Under the pieces are notes generated by a model. The model worked only from the letters and a program-made list of their open reading frames with translations, did no database searches and was not told the DNA's origin. This document shows positions 1-5,917 of a stretch of DNA of 28,748 nucleotides, one piece after another; within the stretch, counting starts at the first letter, position 1; each line of letters opens with the position of its first letter. The position numbers were made by a program, and so were the translations under genes. The DNA comes from a virus: positions 1 to 28,748 of IMG/VR virus record IMGVR_UViG_3300037258_000163; one strand, written 5' to 3'.

Positions 1-220
1 GGGATAAATTCTGACCTCGCTGCACAATATACTGACCGGGTGACATCTTAGATGTCAGGCCCATGAGATAATATCTCGGGTCATGCTGTGCGTGGTTAAA
101 ACTAACACTACTTACAGAAACAGTTGGGCTAGATAAGTGTACGTCAGCGGCTTCTGCTGACGGCACACCTCCAAACATCATTAACCCAACGGCTACTATA
201 CTGCAAATGATTCGTTTCAT
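1..220 (-). CDS. Secreted LysM-domain protein, N-terminal part (cut by window edge)
   Basis: A 73-codon open frame runs off the left edge. It starts with ATG preceded by AGGGAAAGG about nine bases upstream. Residues 1-25 form a classic signal peptide: MKR, a hydrophobic core (IICSIVAVGLMMFGGV) and a likely cleavage after AEA. The last visible residues, YIVQRGQNLS (about 64-73), match the opening of a LysM repeat (YxVxxGDxLS), a peptidoglycan-binding module. LysM domains are commonly joined to cell-wall hydrolases such as transglycosylase- or Rpf-like domains, but no catalytic part is in the window. An exported wall-binding protein beside lysis genes suggests a wall-active enzyme, which is inference. 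Upstream lies the structured 221-base gap, so it may have its own control. Signal peptide is clear; LysM rests on ten residues. Confidence 0.75.
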   Translation of the reverse strand, partial: MKRIICSIVAVGLMMFGGVPSAEAADVHLSSPTVSVSSVSFNHAQHDPRYYLMGLTSKMSPGQYIVQRGQNLS

Positions 221-236
221 AAGGAAAAACCTTTCC

Positions 237-256
237 CTGAGCTTTACCTAGCTCAG
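237..256 (-). promoter_or_regulatory. Small hairpin abutting the ribosome binding site of the LysM gene
   Basis: On the minus strand CTGAGC, an eight-base loop and GCTCAG form a perfect six-pair stem. Its 3' arm runs straight into the AGGGAAAGG ribosome binding site of the LysM gene. The next bases, GGAAAGGTTTTTCC, can also pair with themselves and would mask the same site. There is no T-run after the stem, so a translation-control role or plain chance is likelier than a terminator. Confidence 0.35.
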
Positions 257-322
257 TGTGTGAAACGCGTCAGATCTTCTAAGTATATATTATTCGCTGA
301 CAGTTATCTTGTGCTGGCAGTC

Positions 323-408
323 ACACGACGAACAGAGAGCATGAAGTTCTCTTATGAGCTTTTTGATGGTATCCAGTACGGAACCATTTGGCTCTCTGTT
401 CGCCGCGT
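323..408 (-). ncRNA. Possible structured RNA: 18-bp stem enclosing nested hairpins
   Basis: Within the 221-base gap (221-441) two 18-base arms at 323-340 and 391-408 are complementary, with a 12-base perfect core (CGAACAGAGAGC / GCTCTCTGTTCG) and two G-U pairs in the extension when read as minus-strand RNA. The 50-base interior holds further pairing: ATGGTTCC with GGA(t)ACCAT around a GTACT loop, and a small CTC-ATAA-GAG hairpin. This multi-branch form is unlike a simple terminator and no T-run follows. It could be a cis-regulatory leader of the secreted LysM gene, a processed small RNA, or a protein binding site. No known RNA family is recognised. The rest of the gap shows no convincing gene. 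Confidence 0.45.
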
Positions 409-441
409 AAATGCTGCCCGCTTCCCTGCAATTTTTACAGA

Positions 442-738
442 TCATTCATCCTCATACTCATACTCGTCATCAAACTCGACTTCCCTGAGATCATCGGGAA
501 CATAGTCATCTTCAGTAAGTACCGAATCGTCCAGGTTAAAAATATCTTCCGCCTCAATTTCAGCAAGATCTGCCTCAGTGGGCTCCCTGTCCATTTCAAG
601 CGTAAGATCCGTCATTTCACTATCCTCCAGTTCTCGTCTTAACGCAGTTATTTCTGCCTGCCTGCGGTTAAACTCTCTCTGATGAATACCAGAGGCATGA
701 CCTCTGAAGTGCTGTAATTCTCTTCCTTTGTCACTCAT
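442..738 (-). CDS. Small acidic protein of unknown function
   Basis: The 98-residue product has two parts. Residues 1-41 are charged and helical (QREFNRRQAEITALRREL), possibly a short coiled coil. Residues 42-98 are very acidic, ending in a run of Asp, Glu and Tyr (DDEYEYEDE). The start at 738 is favoured because its ATG overlaps the stop of the upstream small membrane gene as ATATGA, a coupling junction. An internal ATG at 615 has a better Shine-Dalgarno (GGAGG, nine bases upstream) and could give a 57-residue acidic form alone. It is the last gene before the structured gap. I recognise no family; strongly acidic small phage proteins sometimes mimic DNA or bind basic partners, which is only a possibility. 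Confidence 0.7.
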   Translation of the reverse strand: MSDKGRELQHFRGHASGIHQREFNRRQAEITALRRELEDSEMTDLTLEMDREPTEADLAEIEAEDIFNLDDSVLTEDDYVPDDLREVEFDDEYEYEDE

Positions 739-890
739 ATATTATTCACGAAATGAGACAGCGATTGTGAGGCATCATGCAAGCCGTTGTACATCATATG
801 TACAGCATCTGCTGCTCCACTTGGAGATACAGCAACATAGAAAATGTTAAAGATTATAACAGCCCACGTAATTATTCGCCTGCCGGGCAT
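735..890 (-). CDS. Small single-pass membrane protein (51 aa)
   Basis: This 51-codon gene begins with ATG preceded by a near-perfect GGAGGTGAT Shine-Dalgarno, three bases away from the start, and its TGA overlaps the next ATG (ATATGA). The product begins MPGRR, has one hydrophobic segment at about residues 6-21 (IITWAVIIFNIFYVAV), then a 30-residue polar tail containing GAADAVHMMYNG. Positively charged N-terminus before the segment suggests N-in, C-out, or a cleaved signal with a short secreted product. It follows another one-pass membrane protein and lies in the block with holin-like and LysM genes. Function unknown; an envelope or lysis-accessory role is only suggested by context. Confidence 0.7.
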   Translation of the reverse strand: MPGRRIITWAVIIFNIFYVAVSPSGAADAVHMMYNGLHDASQSLSHFVNNI

Positions 891-894
891 TGCA

Positions 895-1218
895 TCACCT
901 CCCTAGCTGAAACGTCACATTGTGGTATCTGGGAATACTCTTATTCCTTGTTATAATTGTCAGCGTGTTTTCCTGCTGGCTATTTATCTGCTGGCAGAAA
1001 ACCAGGTCATCAGCATTCCAGTACCCTATTATCTTGCCTGCGAAATTCTTTATACGCACAGGACCATGAACAACAGAAGAACTGCAGTACATTTCTGTCG
1101 CTGGTGGAGGCTTAACTACCTCCAGATTCTTTACAGTGAAGTACCGCATGCCGTAAACAAGTAAGCAAGTATAAGCTGTTAATGCGATTACCCATCCTAG
1201 TATCTTCAGCGCTTTCAT
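895..1218 (-). CDS. Single-pass membrane protein with extracytoplasmic domain
   Basis: The 107-residue product has a short basic N-terminus (MKALK), one membrane segment at about 6-27 (ILGWVIALTAYTCLLVYGM) and an exported-looking remainder of about 80 residues. That part has two cysteines (C45 and C75) that could form a disulfide and a beta-rich look (VHGPVRIKNFAGKIIGYW, TLTIITRN). The ATG overlaps the upstream stop as ATGA, and the TGA stop falls within the Shine-Dalgarno of the following gene. No family is recognised. Topology is inferred from the positive-inside rule. Its position among small membrane genes suggests a role at the cell envelope, without evidence for a specific one. Confidence 0.75.
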   Translation of the reverse strand: MKALKILGWVIALTAYTCLLVYGMRYFTVKNLEVVKPPPATEMYCSSSVVHGPVRIKNFAGKIIGYWNADDLVFCQQINSQQENTLTIITRNKSIPRYHNVTFQLGR

Positions 1219-1418
1219 CTGTTAATACCAAACTCCTGGTAAAGAAAGTCATGAACCAAAGTTTTAGCTTTTGCTTCCGCAAGAGCCTTATTAGTAAGAT
1301 TCTGGACAATTTTCACGATTTCATCAGTTAGATAATTAATCTCAGACTTAGAGACCGCAAACTCCAGTTCCCTCTCCAGCAGCTTCCTTATCTCCTCGTC
1401 AAGCATTTGCACAGCCAT
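1215..1418 (-). CDS. Small helical protein of unknown function (67 aa)
   Basis: The product is predominantly helical and charged, with heptad-like patterns (DEEIRKLLERELEFAV, TDEIVKIVQNLTNKALAEAKAK) compatible with a coiled coil through most of its length. There is no signal peptide, membrane segment or metal-binding motif. It starts two codons after the stop of the preceding small gene and its own stop overlaps the next ATG (ATGA), so it belongs to the same transcript. A competing frame at 1112-1309 overlaps it but lacks comparable composition and was set aside. No family recognised. Confidence 0.7.
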   Translation of the reverse strand: MAVQMLDEEIRKLLERELEFAVSKSEINYLTDEIVKIVQNLTNKALAEAKAKTLVHDFLYQEFGINR

Positions 1419-1421
1419 GTC

Positions 1422-1577
1422 TCACCACTCCTCCAGGTCATCCGCATACGTATAGTTACGAGGGTTAAACCTGCCGAATACCTTATGGAGAAGTAAGGAT
1501 CTCTTCTGTTTCCTCGTCAGAGGCTTAACATTCACCAAATCCGCAAGCATGCCAAGACAGCAATATTTAGTCTCCAT
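1422..1577 (-). CDS. Small basic protein of unknown function (51 aa)
   Basis: A 51-codon gene fills the space between the DnaJ-type zinc protein and the next helical protein. Its ATG is preceded by GAGGAGGGGTGAGAC, an adequate ribosome binding site. The product has a Cys pair near the start (YCCLG, residues 5-8), a basic middle (KPLTRKQKRSLLLHKVFGRF) and an acidic C-terminus (ADDLEEW). It resembles a compact nucleic-acid- or protein-binding peptide, but no family is recognised. Gene status rests on the ribosome site, tight packing on both sides and absence of an alternative frame. Confidence 0.65.
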   Translation of the reverse strand: METKYCCLGMLADLVNVKPLTRKQKRSLLLHKVFGRFNPRNYTYADDLEEW

Positions 1578-1580
1578 GTC

Positions 1581-1844
1581 TCACCCCTCCTCGTTCTCAT
1601 CGTTACCATCCATCGTAGCAGCCTCTGGCGCGGCTGTCAAGCCCTTCGGCAAGATTGTTATCACGCCATCCCCGTAACACGTCTCACAGTCAAATATCTC
1701 TTCACGGTCTAATCCAGTGCCGTGACAGTCTGGGCATTCTTCCTCTTCTGCCTCGAAATACTCGTCATAATACTCTGAATATCTTATGAGCGCCGAATCT
1801 GCTGGTAAATCATCAGCTAAGTAACTACTGCCCCAGTCACTCAT
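1581..1844 (-). CDS. Protein with DnaJ-type CxxCxGxG zinc-binding motifs
   Basis: The 87-residue product carries two CxxCxGxG repeats, CPDCHGTG at about 37-44 and CETCYGDG at 53-60, the signature of the cysteine-rich domain of DnaJ/Hsp40, where two such pairs bind one zinc. There is no J-domain (no HPD) and no substrate-binding domain, so this is not a co-chaperone. N-terminal residues are acidic and tyrosine-rich; the C-terminus is acidic and likely disordered. The ATG at 1844 overlaps the upstream stop by eight bases (ATGAGTGA); a GTG at 1871 would add nine residues but lies deeper inside the upstream gene. Such orphan zinc modules occur in phages and bacteria as protein- or RNA-binding units; role here unknown. 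Confidence 0.8.
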   Translation of the reverse strand: MSDWGSSYLADDLPADSALIRYSEYYDEYFEAEEEECPDCHGTGLDREEIFDCETCYGDGVITILPKGLTAAPEAATMDGNDENEEG

Positions 1845-3168
1845 GTACAAGCTCGGCTTCAAATATTTCACCTTCAGGCATCAGGTCTTCAGAAGTCTTC
1901 GGCTTTTCTGCTTCTGTTATTTTCTCTGTCACAGAAGAACCAAAAGCTTTTGACATGAATCCTTCTCCAACTTGAGGTATAACAATCTCATTATTGATGG
2001 TGAATCCTTGTTTTTCCATGTCTGCCTGGGTTTTCAGCATCTTATTGAGCCTGTCTATCTCTCCTGATAGCTCTGGATTTACATATCCTGGCTCTTTATC
2101 TTCAGTCAGTTTAAGTATCAGAACCCTTTGAGCCTGCATATCCACGAGCGCTGAATGCAAGGATCTGCGCTGTTCCAGTGTCTTAGGAGCAACGTCTTTG
2201 TTGTTTAAACTCTGCTCAAACATTGATGTCTGAGGCACAATTGGTGCTGAAAGTGCTAACTCGGCGTTCGGGTTTTTACCCCTCAGAGTATCAACTTCCT
2301 GGCCTAAGATATCCATGTTTGACGTTTTTTGTTCAGAGCCATGATAGTTACTTCTCTTGTTAAGATCAGCAGTGAATTCTCCCCACGACCACATAGACAG
2401 CTTAAGAACTTCAGTAGTATCATCAGCGAGTATCTTGTCAGCATCAAATCCTGAGTCATTCAGGTACTTGTAGTTCTGCTTACGGCATCTTTCCTTGTAG
2501 TCTTTAGGGTATCTGTGCAGTGTGCCATTGCGCCATAAAATAGTGTCACCAAACTTTGAGGGTGACAGCCATGACATGGAAGCACAGCTATCCCAGCGTA
2601 CTTCTTTCATCATTTTACGGCCAGTCATAGCTACACCATGAAGACGCACACCATAACGAGACACAAGATTATTCAGCTTAGATGATATAACATCTCCAGC
2701 GGAATCTACTTCAGCAATGCCCACAACGGTATAACTGGACACCATTTTCTCTAGTTCATCAATACCATAATAAGGATGCCATATAGGCATGAATTTATCG
2801 GGAGATATGTCATCAAAGAAGTCTTCTCTCATAGCCCTGATATAGTCATAGCCTAATACCTGCGCGTCAAATTCTGATACAAGATTAACTCTGTCTATAT
2901 TGTTTTTGACAAACTTAACATAGTTCTCAGCCAGTTCTTCTGCCTGAAGATTTGTGAACTCAGTACCACTTTTATTAAGTGTGTATGCTCCTGAGTCTAA
3001 GAAGATATCCTGCTCTACAGGAAAGTTATTTTCTATTGACCATGAATTCGTGTCAGTCTTTACTCTTCTGCGCAATCCCATATATGACAGGCCAACATTT
3101 TCTACTTTCTGCTCTGCCATTAAATCGCGCCATAGTTTTACTTCAGTTCCGCCCAGGTATAGCTTCAT
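1837..3168 (-). CDS. tRNA-guanine transglycosylase-like (DpdA-like) TIM-barrel protein
   Basis: The 443-residue protein resembles the phage/bacterial branch of the tRNA-guanine transglycosylase superfamily, whose DpdA members exchange guanine in DNA for a 7-deazaguanine. Visible landmarks are FLDSGAYTL at 56-64 (superfamily DSG motif with a candidate catalytic Asp58), HPYYGIDELEKMV at 131-143 (the pvvHyg...L segment), VRLHGVAMTG at 174-183 (HGxGxT segment) and RWDSCASMSWL at 191-201 (the SVDSxxW segment). The usual GG substrate-pocket pair is not evident; the equivalent stretch reads VVGIAEVD. Residues after about 290 are polar and probably disordered or a separate module. No preQ0 or queuosine biosynthesis genes are in the window, so base supply would come from the host or elsewhere. 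It could act on tRNA instead. Fold assignment moderate; substrate unknown. Confidence 0.55.
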   Translation of the reverse strand: MKLYLGGTEVKLWRDLMAEQKVENVGLSYMGLRRRVKTDTNSWSIENNFPVEQDIFLDSGAYTLNKSGTEFTNLQAEELAENYVKFVKNNIDRVNLVSEFDAQVLGYDYIRAMREDFFDDISPDKFMPIWHPYYGIDELEKMVSSYTVVGIAEVDSAGDVISSKLNNLVSRYGVRLHGVAMTGRKMMKEVRWDSCASMSWLSPSKFGDTILWRNGTLHRYPKDYKERCRKQNYKYLNDSGFDADKILADDTTEVLKLSMWSWGEFTADLNKRSNYHGSEQKTSNMDILGQEVDTLRGKNPNAELALSAPIVPQTSMFEQSLNNKDVAPKTLEQRRSLHSALVDMQAQRVLILKLTEDKEPGYVNPELSGEIDRLNKMLKTQADMEKQGFTINNEIVIPQVGEGFMSKAFGSSVTEKITEAEKPKTSEDLMPEGEIFEAELVHE

Positions 3169-3638
3169 TCTGTGATCCTTTTATCCATAGCCTTCAGGAT
3201 TCTGTCTCTTTCTGCTTGTTTTGCGAGTTCTTCCCACGGTCTGGTTTTTTCCTCGAAGTCAGGGCGCCAGGAAGGATACGAATAAGCGCGATGTAGAAAA
3301 TTACAAACAGTGTAACCGTTAGCAAGAAGCTGTGCGGCAATGGCAGGATCAGGTTCAAAGCAAAGATCAACAGCGAAGCCCCGAAGACGCAGAGAATTAA
3401 CTTGAGAAAGGCGCGCTCCGCTTTCGTTCGTCCCTTCCCCGTAAAGTACGATTCCATGTTTGTCTAGTCCCTCTAGAGATAGCCAGTGATCTGTGCTCTC
3501 CTTATCATCATCTGTCAGCAGAACCACGTTGAATGATTCACATAGCCCATGATATAACTTCAGCCCCTCGTAAACAGGAGCCGAAGTTACAATCTTCATG
3601 AGCACACCAGGAATTGTTACTGCTGCTGTGCTTTTCAT
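3165..3638 (-). CDS. Conserved actinophage protein, HAD-like family
   Basis: The 157-residue protein follows a pattern I recall from a common actinobacteriophage family with a proposed HAD-like fold: APVYEGLKLYHGL (about 20-32), VVLLTDDD (38-45), a middle RLSQVNSLRLRGF, then EPDPAIAAQLLANG (94-107), NFLHRAY (112-118), SWRPDF and RPWEEL near residues 123-138. The classical DxDx nucleophile motif is not obvious, so phosphatase activity should not be assumed. Its ATG comes one base after the upstream stop and its stop overlaps the next ATG. It directly precedes the transglycosylase-like gene; a functional link is possible but not shown. Family recall is from memory. Confidence 0.55.
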   Translation of the reverse strand: MKSTAAVTIPGVLMKIVTSAPVYEGLKLYHGLCESFNVVLLTDDDKESTDHWLSLEGLDKHGIVLYGEGTNESGARLSQVNSLRLRGFAVDLCFEPDPAIAAQLLANGYTVCNFLHRAYSYPSWRPDFEEKTRPWEELAKQAERDRILKAMDKRITE

Positions 3639-3639
3639 T

Positions 3640-3993
3640 TTACTTGAGCGGGCCTAATTGCTGCATTTGCCTGGATGCTGATGCCTGCTGCTGTGCTGCT
3701 GCCAGATTCTGCATAAGCAATCCTACAGTCATATTAGCAACGTCAACAGCAGTTCTCTGCCTGTCCATATCTGACTTAACAGTTTCACAGGCGCTTCTCA
3801 CCTCTTCTGGTGTTGGCTCTCTTTCAGTCACGATAGGCGTGCTGACATCAGGAGTCATAACTACTGAGCCATCATCATTCACATAGATTAAGAATGCGCA
3901 TTTTGCTGCTACATAAATTGGTTCTTCTTTTGCATCTGATGGTGCAAGATCGTTGCCCTGCCCTAATAGTGGTACGTTACTTGGTGCTTCCAT
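3640..3993 (-). CDS. Conserved hypothetical protein with Gln/Ala-rich helical C-terminus
   Basis: The 117-residue product has an N-terminal part with a short beta-like stretch (AAKCAFLIYVNDDGSVVMTPD) and a helical C-terminus rich in Gln and Ala (LMQNLAAAQQQASASRQMQQ). There are no membrane segments or cysteine clusters. The ATG has a GAGGAACA ribosome site; the same AGCGAGGAACA sequence precedes the next upstream gene's start, so the two share a nearly identical leader. The layout suggests an accessory factor that oligomerises by its helix, but I recognise no named family. Confidence 0.7.
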   Translation of the reverse strand: MEAPSNVPLLGQGNDLAPSDAKEEPIYVAAKCAFLIYVNDDGSVVMTPDVSTPIVTEREPTPEEVRSACETVKSDMDRQRTAVDVANMTVGLLMQNLAAAQQQASASRQMQQLGPLK

Positions 3994-4025
3994 TGTTCCT
4001 CGCTATTTCTGTGTAAATATTTTTC

Positions 4026-4757
4026 TCAGTACTTTTCATATCCTGTCCCTGAACCTGGAAATGCTGATGCTCCTCTGGTTATGCCCATAGCAGCAAGAGC
4101 CTCAGGCGTGTCATAATGAATTATCAGGACATCTGCTGTGCCTGTTCTGGTGAATGTTGTTGAACCTACGTGATCAGCTTGCACGCTTCCTATTCCTGTA
4201 CCAAGACTGCTGTTGTGTGATACACTGCGGACTGAAACACTGCTGCCAGCATAATTACTGCTCATTGATGATGATAATCCGCTGCCAGCACATGCGACCA
4301 CCGGAACGGAGTCAAACACAGGAAAGCATTCATATGAGTGATTAGGAGTACTAATTTGCTCGCGCCACGCAGCGAATCCTATAACACCGGTATTCTCATG
4401 TGATCCTGTGGCCTTTGCTGAGACTGAATTGTGCGGATCGCTGAATACAAACTGTCTTGTCTGAGCATTATTCAGTCTCCAGCCTGTAAATGAGCCACTT
4501 GAGCTTGCCCCGAATACAAGTCCTTTGTTCTGATTTGTATCACCGGGCTCATCTTTCAGGGTATTCCTGCCATCGACTGTATTAATTACCTCGACTCTGG
4601 CAAATTTAAGATTCTTTACCCGTAAAGTATATGCCTGTCCTTTAGCACCAGCCACAAAGAGCGCACCATCTGGTGAGCGATGATAAATCGGCTGAGAGAT
4701 GCCCTCAATTAACACAGATACCTCAATCAGTCCTTCAGGACTTCTTGCGGTGTTCAT
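4026..4757 (-). CDS. Conserved beta-rich protein of unknown function (243 aa)
   Basis: The protein appears all-beta. Residues about 42-75 (LRVKNLKFARVEVINTVDGRNTLKDEP), 83-110 (GASSSGSFTGWRLNNAQTRQFVFSD) and 125-131 (GVIGFAAW) follow a pattern I associate with a conserved family seen in bacterial exported proteins: (V)xSVDGxNxLxGxP, GxxIxGxR, VxxFxF, NxGVIGxAxF, LGTGxG and a final TFxRxxxxDVLxIxYD. Here the ends read LGTGIGSVQ and TFTRTGTADVLIIHYDTPEALAAMGI. There is no signal peptide, so in the phage it may be cytoplasmic or virion-borne, for example a surface or decoration protein; that is inference. Ribosome site AGCGAGGAACAA; the ATG overlaps the stop of the Acb2-like gene as ATGA. Confidence 0.55.
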   Translation of the reverse strand: MNTARSPEGLIEVSVLIEGISQPIYHRSPDGALFVAGAKGQAYTLRVKNLKFARVEVINTVDGRNTLKDEPGDTNQNKGLVFGASSSGSFTGWRLNNAQTRQFVFSDPHNSVSAKATGSHENTGVIGFAAWREQISTPNHSYECFPVFDSVPVVACAGSGLSSSMSSNYAGSSVSVRSVSHNSSLGTGIGSVQADHVGSTTFTRTGTADVLIIHYDTPEALAAMGITRGASAFPGSGTGYEKY

Positions 4758-4963
4758 TTGTTCCTCGCTATGCTCGCATTTGCCCAGAAGACTGTTTCTT
4801 CCAGGTTCGTGATGGACAGGCTCTTTTCCCTGGATTCTGGGCAGTTATCATTTATGAATTTAGCTAACGCGTGTGCTGAATCCCTGATTTGCTGATATGT
4901 TTCTGGCTGTCCTTCTTTTGGTGCGTGATAAGTAAATCTGTTCTCTAATTCTTTGCTATCCAT
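4754..4963 (-). CDS. acb2: Acb2-like anti-CBASS cyclic-nucleotide sponge
   Basis: The 69-residue product matches the Acb2 family (DUF7681-type phage proteins) as I know it: RFTYHAPKEGQPETY near residues 8-22, then QIRDSAHALAKFI, CPESREKSLSITNLEETV and the closing WANASIARN. The family pattern is YHxPKxxQxxRYxxIRxxAxxxAxxIxxxxPxSxExxxAxxxLExAVMxANAxIAR. Acb2 forms a small helical hexamer that sequesters cyclic di- and trinucleotide messengers, blocking CBASS effectors. It sits in a run of small coupled genes: the ATG at 4963 overlaps the upstream stop (ATGGATAG) and the stop overlaps the next ATG (ATGA). In-frame starts at 4990 and 5032 would only add unrelated residues. Family assignment is strong by motif; activity and ligand in this phage are untested. 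Confidence 0.82.
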   Translation of the reverse strand: MDSKELENRFTYHAPKEGQPETYQQIRDSAHALAKFINDNCPESREKSLSITNLEETVFWANASIARNK

Positions 4964-5216
4964 ATAATAATACGTCTCTCTTTGCTTCATACTCATCCGT
5001 CGACATATCCCGGATGGAATTGATTGTCTCATTTGATCTTACAATGTGCTTAAGCATCTGGAGTTCTCTTCTGGCTATATCTCTGTTAAGCGTCTGAGAA
5101 GTCTGATTCATCCATTTGAGAAGTCTCCACCATGCCGCAGTAGCGATTATCGTATCTTCTGCTGTTTTCTTTACTCTGTATCCTGCCTCTTTTAAATTCT
5201 CCGCGAACTCATTCAT
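4956..5216 (-). CDS. Small helical hypothetical protein (86 aa)
   Basis: The product is mostly helical and basic-acidic mixed, with a Trp-rich patch (AAWWRLLKWMNQTSQ, about 27-41) and a C-terminal helix (RRELQMLKHIVRSNETINSIRDM). No metal site, signal peptide or membrane segment stands out. The ATG uses the final A of the upstream TGA (TGATG), and its end overlaps the Acb2-like start by eight bases, so the gene is translated together with the anti-CBASS candidate. Unknown family. Because genes coupled to known anti-defence genes often act in defence, it merits attention, but that is inference only. Confidence 0.65.
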   Translation of the reverse strand: MNEFAENLKEAGYRVKKTAEDTIIATAAWWRLLKWMNQTSQTLNRDIARRELQMLKHIVRSNETINSIRDMSTDEYEAKRDVLLYG

Positions 5217-5719
5217 CAGTATTTCCCTTTATTCTTCAGACCCTCAACGACACTATTGACTGGGCAGAAATCACACAGGAATGTGTTAGGACGATCCTTA
5301 GGATCTAGACCTAGATCTTTGCGCAGTCCCTTAGTATCTGGGTACAGTCTTTTGTTATCTTTCCTGTAATCACAGTGGCCTGGATCTGTTGTCTTGCCGA
5401 ATCCTTTCCAGCAAGCTATAGCATCTTCTGTAAACGTGTCTTTCAGTTCATAGAATGTATTTCCAAGTCCTGTGCCTTCTCCGGGTTTTACCTGCTTTGC
5501 GATTTCATCCAGAATAGCCTGCCTGTAGACAGAGTTATTCCAGTCTTTCTTGTTGTACACAAATAAATTGCCAAAATGTGCTGAGCCGTCAGGAAACTTA
5601 TGCTGAGAGATCCTGTACTTTAGTGTGTCATCGTGGTCAGGATTTCCCTCAAACCAGGGAAGTTCCATTACAGCGCCGTCTGTGTGGCAAATTAGTACCC
5701 GTATTTTTTCTTCACTCAC
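5216..5719 (-). CDS. Conserved hypothetical protein with C-terminal Cys/His cluster
   Basis: The 167-residue product starts IRVLICHTDGAVMELPWFEG and contains a probable structural zinc site made from HCDY in the middle and CDFC (LCDFCPVNS) near the C-terminus. The central part (HFGNLFVYNKKDW, RQAILDEIAKQV) looks globular and soluble. I chose GTG at 5719: it has GGAGA five bases upstream and overlaps the previous stop as GTGAGTGA. Another GTG at 5770 would extend the protein through a complete small gene in a different frame. The sequence feels familiar as a conserved actinophage protein, but no function is known to me. Confidence 0.7.
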   Translation of the reverse strand: MSEEKIRVLICHTDGAVMELPWFEGNPDHDDTLKYRISQHKFPDGSAHFGNLFVYNKKDWNNSVYRQAILDEIAKQVKPGEGTGLGNTFYELKDTFTEDAIACWKGFGKTTDPGHCDYRKDNKRLYPDTKGLRKDLGLDPKDRPNTFLCDFCPVNSVVEGLKNKGKY

Positions 5720-5795
5720 CGTGTCTCCATTTATCGCATGACCTCTGGAACCATAGCATCCACCGGCCACATGAGCATCTCCAGAATATCTTCAT
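5712..5795 (-). CDS. Tiny Cys/Trp-rich peptide (27 aa)
   Basis: A 27-codon frame starts with ATG after GGGGGAGTA, a strong ribosome site, and begins on the last base of the upstream TAA (TAATG). Its TGA overlaps the next GTG start by eight bases. The product has CSCG (residues 7-10) and a later Cys at 20 plus four Trp. Three cysteines could contribute to a metal site, perhaps with His25. It could be a real micro-protein or only a coupling device between its neighbours; the two perfect junctions argue for translation. Confidence 0.5.
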   Translation of the reverse strand: MKIFWRCSCGRWMLWFQRSCDKWRHGE

Positions 5796-5917
5796 TACTC
5801 CCCCTTAATTTTTGTACTCCATCTGTAGCATGTTACCTTATGAAGCCCGAATCTTCTTCCACATGATTCGCACTTCCTGAACGGATTCTTTTTCCTTTTA
5901 TTTTTCCCGTGACTCAT
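5795..5917 (-). CDS. Small zinc-knuckle-like basic protein (40 aa)
   Basis: A 40-codon gene is joined to the holin-like gene by ATGA and to the next peptide by TAATG. The product begins with a basic run (GKNKRKKNPFRK), followed by CESCGRRFGLHKVTC at residues 16-30: two cysteines in CxxC, His26 and Cys30, the ligands of a single zinc finger. The composition fits a small nucleic-acid-binding protein. No promoter or terminator lies around it. Unknown family. Confidence 0.6.
   Translation of the reverse strand: MSHGKNKRKKNPFRKCESCGRRFGLHKVTCYRWSTKIKGE

Noticed and set aside
875-895. ATG at 895 directly after AGGTG
   Set aside because: Reads only seven codons to a stop; the ATG at 890 with the same ribosome site opens a sensible 51-codon gene.
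3194-3457. 87-codon minus-strand frame with hydrophobic stretches
   Set aside because: Wholly within the HAD-like family gene, which has a better conserved pattern; hydrophobicity is a frame shadow.
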